A stretch of DNA of 64,000 bases from BOG-908 sp964242115 (GTDB lineage Bacteria > Pseudomonadota > Alphaproteobacteria > Acetobacterales > Acetobacteraceae): contig CAXSZX010000019.1 in the NCBI GenBank assembly GCA_964242115.1, positions 35,123-99,122 on the forward strand, in the 5' to 3' direction. Every line of letters starts with the position of its first letter. Positions within the stretch are counted from its first letter, which is position 1. Made by a program: the position numbers and the translations under genes. Below the pieces are notes generated by a model. That model saw nothing but the letters and a program-made list of their open reading frames with translations. It was not told the origin of the DNA and made no database searches. Below, one piece after another: positions 41,407 to 47,870 of the stretch.

Positions 41407-42654
41407 CTACTGGGACTGCTCCGCCGCATGGCGGTGGTGGTGCGCCCCGCCCTGCCCGCCGCCCCAGCCGCCGGCCGGGTGTGCGCCGGGCAGCATCACG
41501 TGGGCGCCGTCGCGCAGCCGGTCAGCGCCGTCCACCACCACGCGGTCGCCGATCGCCAGCCCGTCTGTAACCTGCGTCTTGTCGGCGTCCGCCACGCCCA
41601 GCTTCACCGCGCGCACTGAAACCGTGCTGTCCGGCTGCACGGCGTAGACGAAGCTGCCCGGCGCCCCGGTCTGCAGCGCCGCGTTGGGCACCGTCACCGC
41701 GCCGTGCACCGTGCTGACGATAAGCCGCACGTTGACGAACTGGTTGGGAAACAGCGCGAATTTCGGGTTGGCGAACAGCGCGCGCAATTTCACCGTGCCG
41801 GTGGTGACGTCGATCTGGTTGTCCAGCGTCTCCAGCGTGCCGGTGCCCAGCTCGTGCGTGTTGGCGCGGTCGTAGGCGACCACCTGAAGCTTGGCGCCGG
41901 CGGCAAGCTGCTCCTGGATCGCCGGCACGTCGTCTTCCGGCAGGGTGAAGATCACGCTGATCGGGTCGAGCTGGGTTACCACCACGATGCCGTTGGCCAG
42001 CGCCGGGGTCACGTAGTTGCCGGCGTCCACCTGGCGCAGGCCCACCCGGCCGTCCACCGGCGCGGTGATCCGGCAGAATGCCAGGTTCACCATCTGCGTC
42101 TGGATGGTGCCCTGGTCGGCGGCCACCGAGCCGATGTATTGCTCCACCACGAACTGCTGGTCCTCGGCCTGCTGGCGGCCGATACTGTCCTGCTTCTGCA
42201 GCAGCGCGTAGCGGCGGGCGTCAACCTGCGCTTGGTGAAGCAGGCCCTGGTCGTGGGCGAGGTTGCCGCGCGCGGTGTCCAGCAGCGCCTGGTAGGGACG
42301 CGGGTCGATCTGGGCGAGGAAGTCGCCGCGGTGGACGATCTGGCCCTCGTGGAAACCCACCGTCTGCAACACCCCGCTGATCTGGCTTTGCACGATCACG
42401 CTGGCCAGCGAGGTGACGGTGCCCAGGCCGTTGTCGACCACCTGCATGTCGGCCGCCGAGGCCGACGCCACACCGACGGCCTGTGGCGGCACGAACTGGC
42501 TGCGGGCAGCGTGCTGGGTAGCGCCCAGCCGCAGGATAAGCAGCCCGGCAACCCCCATCACAGCCAGCAGCACCAGCCACGGCACAACGCTGCGCCGCCG
42601 CCGAGCCACGGCCGGAGCCGCGTGGGTGGGCGTTGGCAGGCGCAAATCGTCCAT
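41407..42654 (-). CDS. mdtA: RND efflux membrane-fusion protein, MdtA-like
   Basis: A 415-residue periplasmic adaptor anchored by one N-terminal helix (VVPWLVLLAVMGVAGLLILR). Lipoyl-like halves TVTSLASVIVQSQISGVLQT and RITAPVDGRVGLRQVDAGNY flank an alpha-hairpin; the barrel domain contains QLDPISVIFTLPEDDVPAIQ and the last domain VVVDGADRLRDGAHVMLPGA. The tail GGWGGGQGGAHHHRHAAEQ is His/Gly-rich, with four His in five residues, which could bind metal. First gene of the mdtA-C-B-nodT operon; ATG 42654. No regulator gene is adjacent. Confidence 0.92.
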   Translation of the reverse strand: MDDLRLPTPTHAAPAVARRRRSVVPWLVLLAVMGVAGLLILRLGATQHAARSQFVPPQAVGVASASAADMQVVDNGLGTVTSLASVIVQSQISGVLQTVGFHEGQIVHRGDFLAQIDPRPYQALLDTARGNLAHDQGLLHQAQVDARRYALLQKQDSIGRQQAEDQQFVVEQYIGSVAADQGTIQTQMVNLAFCRITAPVDGRVGLRQVDAGNYVTPALANGIVVVTQLDPISVIFTLPEDDVPAIQEQLAAGAKLQVVAYDRANTHELGTGTLETLDNQIDVTTGTVKLRALFANPKFALFPNQFVNVRLIVSTVHGAVTVPNAALQTGAPGSFVYAVQPDSTVSVRAVKLGVADADKTQVTDGLAIGDRVVVDGADRLRDGAHVMLPGAHPAGGWGGGQGGAHHHRHAAEQSQ

Positions 42655-42813
42655 GGCTGCGTATGTCCGTCATGCCGGCCGCGCTGGTGCGCTCGCCGGT
42701 GAGATGTCTGCCAAGCCCGGCTGGCGGCTGCAACCTGGGCCGGGGCGTCGGTGTAAGCCCGTGTGACCGGACCTATCTGACAGAGCGCTGAACGAAAGTC
42801 CCAGGACGCTCCG

Positions 42814-43038
42814 ATGCGAATACAATTTTTTACGTTCGGTATCGCACTCTCTTGCCTCGCACTGGCCGGCTGCGCCGTGCACGATGCGGAGGCACGCGCC
42901 CGCGTCACACGGGACGGCGCGGGCCTGCCGCGCCAGACTCCGCGTGGGGTGTTGTCTTCGTTTCCGCCGGCCGATACCAGCTTTACGCCGTTGCGATGCA
43001 AGACTTTGGGGCCGGAGACCGAGTGTACGCGAAGTTAA
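42814..43038 (+). CDS. Small lipoprotein of unknown function
   Basis: A 74-residue product with a clear lipoprotein signal: MRIQFFTFGIALSCLALAGC, lipobox LAGC with Cys at residue 20. The mature part (about 55 residues) is polar, with PRGVLSSFPPADTSFTPLRC and TLGPETECTRS; its two further Cys could form a disulphide. I do not recognise the family. ATG 42814 is divergent from mdtA with a 159-base gap. The stop codon TAA meets repeat R16. Confidence 0.7.
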   Translation: MRIQFFTFGIALSCLALAGCAVHDAEARARVTRDGAGLPRQTPRGVLSSFPPADTSFTPLRCKTLGPETECTRS

Positions 43039-43171
43039 GCAAGGCCTTCTTTTTCGAGAAAAAGAAGCAAAAAGCTTTTGCGTCCGCTGTCGCGGTTCTC
43101 TCCGGCGAGCGCGTGACAGCGGACGCAAAAGCTTTTTGGTTCCTTTTTTCAAAAAAGAACTGCTTGCTTGC
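43036..43171. repeat. Composite palindromic repeat R16 (b-A-a)
   Basis: Near-consensus: GGCCTTCTTTTTCGAGAAAAAGAAGC, AAAAGCTTTTGCGTCC, GCTGTCGCGGTTCTCTCCGG, CGAGCGCGTGACAGCGG, ACGCAAAAGCTTTTTGG, right hairpin ending AAAAAAGAACTGCTTGC. Its last bases give the TTG start of the following gene. Confidence 0.92.
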
Positions 43172-44274
43172 CTGACTTCGACTGCGTCATCGCCGGCGCC
43201 GGCGTGGTTGGCCTGGCCACCGCCCGCGCCCTGGCCCAATCCGGCCAAAACGTGCTGGTGCTGGAAAGCGAAGCCGCCATCGGCACCGGCACGTCCTCGC
43301 GCAACAGCGAGGTGATCCATGCCGGCCTCTACTACGCGCCAGGCTCCCTGCGCGCCCGTCTCTGCGCCCCCGGCCGCCGCGCGCTATACGCCTACTGCGC
43401 CGCGCACGGGGTCGCCGCACGCGCCTGCGGCAAGCTGATCGTCGCCACCGACGAAGCCGAACTCGCCACCCTGGACGGCATCGCCCAACGCGGCGCAGAC
43501 GCCGGCGTCGAGGACCTGCGACGCCTCGACGCGGCAGAGACCCGCGCCATGGAGCCTGCGCTCGCCTGCACGGGCGCGCTGCACTCGCCGGTCACCGGAA
43601 TCGTCGACAGCCACGCGCTGATGCTCTCGTTGCTGGGCGAGCTGGAGGACCATGGCGGCGCGCTGGCCCTGCGCGCGCCGTTGCTCTCGGCCGAGCCCGT
43701 GCCCGGCGGGTTCCGCCTGCTTGTAGGTGGCGCCGAACCGGCCACGCTCACCTGCCGCACGCTGGTCAACGCCGCTGGCCTGGGCGCCTGCGCGTTGGCC
43801 AGCCGCATCGAAGGCTTGGCTGCTCACCACGTGCCCACGCCTAGCCTGGCCAAGGGCAGCTACTTCACCCTCGCCGGCGCCTGCCCGTTCACCCACCTGG
43901 TCTACCCGGTGCCGATCCCCGGCGGCGCCGGCATCCACCTCACCTTGGACCTCGCAGGCCAGGCACGCTTCGGACCTGACGTGGAACCGGTGAACAGCAT
44001 CGACTACGACGTGGACCCGGCGCGCGCCGCGGTCTTCGCGGCTGCCATCCGTCGCTACTGGCCAGGCGTGCCGGCAGAGCGGCTGCAGCCCGCCTATGCC
44101 GGCATAAGGCCGAAGATTGTCCATCCGACCGAGACGCAGGATTTCGTCATCCAGGACGCGAGCGTGCACGGGCTGCGCGGGCTTGTGAACCTGTTCGGGA
44201 TCGAAAGCCCCGGGCTGACATCGTGCCTGGCGATCGCGGACGACGTGAAGGCAAGGCAAGCGGTTCTTTTTTAA
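43168..44274 (+). CDS. lhgO: FAD-dependent oxidoreductase, L-2-hydroxyglutarate oxidase-like
   Basis: A 368-residue DAO-superfamily flavoenzyme: FAD dinucleotide motif CVIAGAGVVGLATARALAQS, ESEAAIGTGTSSRNSEVIHA (typical of LhgO), then LCAPGRRALYAYCAAHGVAA, HSPVTGIVDSHALMLSLLGE, AKGSYFTLAGACPFTHLVYP and the C-terminal IQDASVHGLRGLVNLFGIES followed by PGLTSCLAIAD. LhgO oxidises L-2-hydroxyglutarate to 2-oxoglutarate. The start is TTG 43168, the final GCTTG of repeat R16; no other start is available before an in-frame stop at about 43115. The last residues KARQAVLF and the TAA come from repeat R17. Substrate is assigned by family only. Confidence 0.85.
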   Translation: MPDFDCVIAGAGVVGLATARALAQSGQNVLVLESEAAIGTGTSSRNSEVIHAGLYYAPGSLRARLCAPGRRALYAYCAAHGVAARACGKLIVATDEAELATLDGIAQRGADAGVEDLRRLDAAETRAMEPALACTGALHSPVTGIVDSHALMLSLLGELEDHGGALALRAPLLSAEPVPGGFRLLVGGAEPATLTCRTLVNAAGLGACALASRIEGLAAHHVPTPSLAKGSYFTLAGACPFTHLVYPVPIPGGAGIHLTLDLAGQARFGPDVEPVNSIDYDVDPARAAVFAAAIRRYWPGVPAERLQPAYAGIRPKIVHPTETQDFVIQDASVHGLRGLVNLFGIESPGLTSCLAIADDVKARQAVLF

Positions 44275-44386
44275 AAGGAACCAAAAACCCTTGTTCCCTC
44301 GGGCACCCGTGTTGGGGGACTCCGCGACAGCCGTAACAAAAACTTCTTGCTTCTTTCTCTCGAAAAAGACGCGCTTGCCTTTGCTT
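44251..44386. repeat. Composite palindromic repeat R17 (a-B-b')
   Basis: Left hairpin shortened (GGTTCTTTTTTAAAAGGAACC), type B core (TCGGGCACCCGTGTTGGGGG, TCCGCGACAGCCGTAAC), right GCTTCTTTCTCTCGAAAAAGACGCGC. Contains the stop codon of the FAD oxidoreductase and touches the stop of the following minus-strand gene. Confidence 0.88.
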
Positions 44387-44913
44387 CAGTGCGCCGCCTG
44401 GTTCTGCTGCCCCGTCGGCGGCGACGCGGTGTTGGCAGGCGCCGGCAGGGTCTGCGGCATCGTGGCGTTGGACAAGGGCGCCCCGGGCACGGATGAAGGG
44501 CCGTTTACCGGCAGCGCGCCGACCTGCGGCGGATGCATCTGCAGCTGGTTGATCGGCTTCAGCCGCTCGAAGCTGGCCAGCTTCGTGCCAAACAACCAGA
44601 CGAACACCAGCAGTGCGGCGCCTGCGGCCACATAAGGCCGGGTATGAACCTTGTTGTGCGACTCAAGCCAGGTCTGCACGATCTCGCGCGGCGGATGCGG
44701 CGCGGTGGCGACGATGCCGGTCACCCGGGCCGTCGGGTAGCGGCTGGCGCGCTCGTTGAGGTAGTCGCGCATCTCCACCGGCCCGCGCAGCTCCATGGCG
44801 ATGTACCATCGCCGCAGGTCGTCCGCGTTATGGTTGACGTACTCGTACTCACCGAGGCGCTTGCGCCAGAACTGGGCGATACGGATCTCGCCGACAAAAC
44901 CGACTTCGCTCAT
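44386..44913 (-). CDS. Uncharacterised single-pass membrane protein
   Basis: A 175-residue protein I do not recognise. Residues 1-90 are a soluble, aromatic/charged domain (FWRKRLGEYEYVNHNADDLR, RWYIAMELRGPVEMRDYLNE). One membrane helix lies at about 93-109 (YVAAGAALLVFVWLFGT). The C-terminal 65 residues are Pro/Ala/Asn/Gln-rich and look disordered (LQMHPPQVGALPVNGPSSVP). With a cytoplasmic N-terminal domain the tail would be periplasmic. ATG 44913. It is isolated between repeats R17 and R18, so no operon context helps. Confidence 0.65.
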   Translation of the reverse strand: MSEVGFVGEIRIAQFWRKRLGEYEYVNHNADDLRRWYIAMELRGPVEMRDYLNERASRYPTARVTGIVATAPHPPREIVQTWLESHNKVHTRPYVAAGAALLVFVWLFGTKLASFERLKPINQLQMHPPQVGALPVNGPSSVPGAPLSNATMPQTLPAPANTASPPTGQQNQAAH

Positions 44914-45006
44914 CAGGTCATCCAGAACGCGGGCCGGCGTGGCCCGGAGAAGTGCGGTTTAGCGTGACGGGCGGCAAAGTGCAGCTTTTTTCGGGCCCGC
45001 GTCCGC

Positions 45007-45163
45007 CAAGCAAGCAAGGCCTTCTTTTTTGAAAAAAGAAGCAAAAACTTTTGTCCCTTGCGCTGTTCCACCCGCCTCGAATCAACCTGAGACGCACAGA
45101 GACGACATTGGCCAGAAGACAGATGTTTTCTGGTTTTCTTTCAGGAAAGAACCGCTTGCTTTG
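45007..45163. repeat. Composite palindromic repeat R18 (b-unique core-a)
   Basis: Left GGCCTTCTTTTTTGAAAAAAGAAGC, right GGTTTTCTTTCAGGAAAGAACC, with a diverged 90-base centre lacking the GTCGCG motif. Confidence 0.8.
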
Positions 45164-45166
45164 GCC

Positions 45167-45856
45167 TTAAACCCCGTGACCCCGCATGAACAAATCCACC
45201 GCGCAATTCACCACGTGGTTGATCTGCTGTTCGGACGGCATGTCGATCAGCCCGAGCCGGCGCTTCATGCAGAGCTGAGTCTGCACCAGGGCGAAGAACT
45301 GCTCGGCGGCGAAGTCCGGGTGCTCCACATGCAGCCGGCCCTCGCCGTGCATCCGGCTAAGGTAGGCGGACACGTGGGCGGTGGCCCGCGCCGGCCCCTC
45401 GGCGTAGAAGGCGCGCGCCAGCTCGGGAAACTTCTCGGCTTCGGCCACCACCATGCGGTACATCACCAGCCCGGGCTGCGAGAGCAGCATCGCCATCATC
45501 CGCTGGCCGACCTCGCGCAGCACGTCCACCGGCGGCGTCGCCGGGTCCAGCTGGTCGAAAACCAGCGCGATCCAGCGTGTGCACTCGCGCCGCATGTAGG
45601 CGGTGAACAGATGCGCCTTGCTGCTGAAGTAATTGTACAGCGTGCCCTTCGAGACGCCGGCTTCTGCCGCGATGCGCGACATGCTGGCACCCTCGTAGCC
45701 GTCGAGGGCAAAGACGCGGGCGGCGCCGTCGATGATCTGCGCCTCTTTGTGGGACGCGGCACCGGCGCAATCGGCTGGGCAGCCGTCCAGCTTCTCGAGA
45801 GTCGAAGAGGCGTAGTCGGCGTCGGCAACCATGGATGGCTCTGTCAGCTGCGGCAT
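45167..45856 (-). CDS. TetR/AcrR-family transcriptional regulator
   Basis: A 229-residue repressor. The N-terminal helix-turn-helix occupies about 40-85 (QIIDGAARVFALDGYEGASM, SRIAAEAGVSKGTLYNYFSS), followed by the ligand-binding helical domain with VFDQLDPATPPVDVLREVGQ and AEQFFALVQTQLCMKRRLGL, typical of AcrR-type efflux regulators. ATG 45856 overlaps the putative promoter, so ATG at 45832 (MVADADYASSTLEK) may be the real start. It is divergent from the outer-membrane factor gene with an operator-like palindrome between them, so it probably represses both. Confidence 0.9.
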   Translation of the reverse strand: MPQLTEPSMVADADYASSTLEKLDGCPADCAGAASHKEAQIIDGAARVFALDGYEGASMSRIAAEAGVSKGTLYNYFSSKAHLFTAYMRRECTRWIALVFDQLDPATPPVDVLREVGQRMMAMLLSQPGLVMYRMVVAEAEKFPELARAFYAEGPARATAHVSAYLSRMHGEGRLHVEHPDFAAEQFFALVQTQLCMKRRLGLIDMPSEQQINHVVNCAVDLFMRGHGV

Positions 45857-45882
45857 TGACGATCAAGTCAAAGGCGGTAGCT

Positions 45883-45907
45883 TGTCAATGACCGAACCGG
45901 TCGGTCA
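45883..45907. promoter_or_regulatory. Divergent promoter with TetR-type operator
   Basis: TGACCGAACCGGTCGGTCA (45889-45907) has perfect 7-bp inverted arms, the usual form of TetR/AcrR operators. It directly abuts TTGACA (complement of 45883-45888), a consensus -35 for leftward tetR transcription, and follows a rightward TTGACG (45856) N16 TAGCTT (45878) promoter-like pair. Confidence 0.6.
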
Positions 45908-45994
45908 GCGCCGCTGGACCCTCATGCACCCGCCTAGGCGTCGCGCACCCGTCGTGCCACACGCCGCCGCGACCATCTCAGGAGCCGTCATCCC

Positions 45995-47599
45995 GTGCTC
46001 AGCACCGTCTCCGCCCGCAAGCTGACGCAGCTGGGAGCCTTGCCGGCCCTCGCCTGCCTGCTGGCCGGCTGCAACGTCGGCCCCGACTGGAAACGGCAGG
46101 CGATCTGGTCGCCATCCTCCTGGTTCGCCGCCTCCCGTGCCACCCCGTCTGCAAAGGCGGCGCCGATCAGCGAGCCGGTCTCCGAGCCGATCGACCCAAA
46201 CTGGTGGAACGTGTTCCACGACCCCGAACTGACCTCGCTGGAGTCCCGCGTGGCGGCGGCCAACCTCAACGTGCGCCTGTCCACAATACGGCTGGCGGAA
46301 AGCCGCTCGCAGCGGCAGATCACCGGCGCGGACCAGTTTCCCACGCTGCAGGGCGACGGCTCCTACACGCGCGAGCGGATCAGCGGCAAGGGCGTGATCG
46401 GCATCATCGGCAGCGGCGGCTCCAGCGGCACCTCGTTCGGCAGCAACGGCAGCGCCGCCAGCGGCACCACAGGCACGTCGGGCGCCATCCCCAGCAGCAT
46501 CACCGGCAGCTCGCTGAAGGTGCCGCCGTTCAACCTGTGGCAATACGGCTTCGACGCCTCGTGGGAGCTCGATCTGTGGGGCCGGGTGCGGCGCGAGGTG
46601 GAATCCGCCGACGCGTCTCTGGAAGCCTCCGGCGACGCACGGCGCAACTCGCTGCTCTCGGTGGTCGCCGAGGTTGCGCGCGACTACGTGCAGCTGCGCG
46701 ACGTGCAGACACAGCTCGCCATCACCAGGGAGAACATCGGCACCGACCGGGAGTCGCTGCAGCTCTCGCAGGACCGCTACCGCGGCGGACTGACCACCCA
46801 GCTCGACGTGGCAAACGCGGCGGCCCAGCTGGAGACCACCACGGCGCAGGTCCCGCAGCTCGAACAGCAGCAGGCCAGCCAGATCAACGCGCTGAGCTTC
46901 CTGCTGGGCGAAGCGCCGCGCGCGCTGCAGGCCGAGCTGATCACGCCCGCTGCAGTGCCGCCGATCCCGCCGCGGGTGCCGATCGGGGTGCCCTCCGAAC
47001 TGGCGCGCCGCCGCCCTGACATCCGCCAGGCAGAGGCGCAACTGCACGCGGCGACGGCCGACATCGGCGTGGCGGTGGCCGACTTCTACCCGAAGGTGAC
47101 GCTGGACGGCAGCATCGGCCTGCAGGCGCTCAAGGCCAAGGACCTGGGCAACTGGGGTGCGCGGCAATACGGGCTGGGGCCCACCATCAGCATCCCGATC
47201 TTCGAGGGCGGCAAGCTGCGCGCAACCCTCGCCCTGCGCAAAGTGGAGCAGCAGGAAGCCGCGCTGAACTACCAGCAGACCGTGCTGCAGGCCTGGCACG
47301 ACGTGGACAACGCGCTGGTCGCCTACGCCGCGGAACAGCGCCGCCACGACGCGCTGGTGCAAGCCGAAGCGCAGAACCGGCTGGCGCTGCGGCTGGCACG
47401 CGAGCGCTACACGCAGGGAGTGGCGGATTTCCTCAACGTGCTGGACGCGGAACGGACTCTGCTGAACGCGCAGCTGCAGCTGGCGGACAGCTCGGCGACC
47501 ATGTCTTCGAACCTGGTGCAGTTATACAAGGCACTGGGGGGCGGGTGGGAGCCGACTTATCCTCTGGATCCCAAGGAGTTGCGGGTGGCGAACAAGTAA
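45995..47599 (+). CDS. NodT-type outer-membrane efflux factor without partner pump genes
   Basis: A 534-residue outer-membrane channel lipoprotein with an ordinary signal peptide (LTQLGALPALACLLAGC; Cys at about 26), then NVGPDWKR and the family body: PNWWNVFHDPELTSLESRVA, WELDLWGRVRREVESADASL, LARRRPDIRQAEAQLHAATA, and SIPIFEGGKLRATLALRKVE. A Gly/Ser low-complexity insert is present near 135-170. GTG 45995 start. Unlike most efflux operons, no membrane-fusion or pump gene follows; repeat R19 and asmA do. It is divergent from a TetR gene. It may serve pumps encoded elsewhere, including the mdt system. Confidence 0.9.
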   Translation: MLSTVSARKLTQLGALPALACLLAGCNVGPDWKRQAIWSPSSWFAASRATPSAKAAPISEPVSEPIDPNWWNVFHDPELTSLESRVAAANLNVRLSTIRLAESRSQRQITGADQFPTLQGDGSYTRERISGKGVIGIIGSGGSSGTSFGSNGSAASGTTGTSGAIPSSITGSSLKVPPFNLWQYGFDASWELDLWGRVRREVESADASLEASGDARRNSLLSVVAEVARDYVQLRDVQTQLAITRENIGTDRESLQLSQDRYRGGLTTQLDVANAAAQLETTTAQVPQLEQQQASQINALSFLLGEAPRALQAELITPAAVPPIPPRVPIGVPSELARRRPDIRQAEAQLHAATADIGVAVADFYPKVTLDGSIGLQALKAKDLGNWGARQYGLGPTISIPIFEGGKLRATLALRKVEQQEAALNYQQTVLQAWHDVDNALVAYAAEQRRHDALVQAEAQNRLALRLARERYTQGVADFLNVLDAERTLLNAQLQLADSSATMSSNLVQLYKALGGGWEPTYPLDPKELRVANK

Positions 47600-47731
47600 G
47601 GCAAGCGCTTCTTTCTTGAAAAGCAGCAAAAAACTTTTGTCTTCGCTGTCGCGGCGCTCGCCGGAAAGGTCGCCGACAGGGAGCAAAAGGTTTTTGGTCT
47701 TTTTTCAAAAAAGAATTGCTTGCCTTGCCTG
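47600..47731. repeat. Composite palindromic repeat R19 (b'-A'-a)
   Basis: Left GCTTCTTTCTTGAAAAGCAGC, core TTCGCTGTCGCGGCGCTCGC...GGTCGCCGACAGGG, right GGTCTTTTTTCAAAAAAGAATTGC. Follows the outer-membrane factor stop directly. Confidence 0.85.
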
Positions 47732-47870
47732 CTTAACGCCAGCTCAGCCTAAACCTTAACCGGCAAGGTCGGTCGCGTCGCCTCAGCCGGCTGCGGCAGC
47801 GGACCCAAAGGCCTTGCCTGCCTTTTTCCGCGCCTTCCCGCCGCAAGCCGATTTCCGCTAGAAGCCGCGG

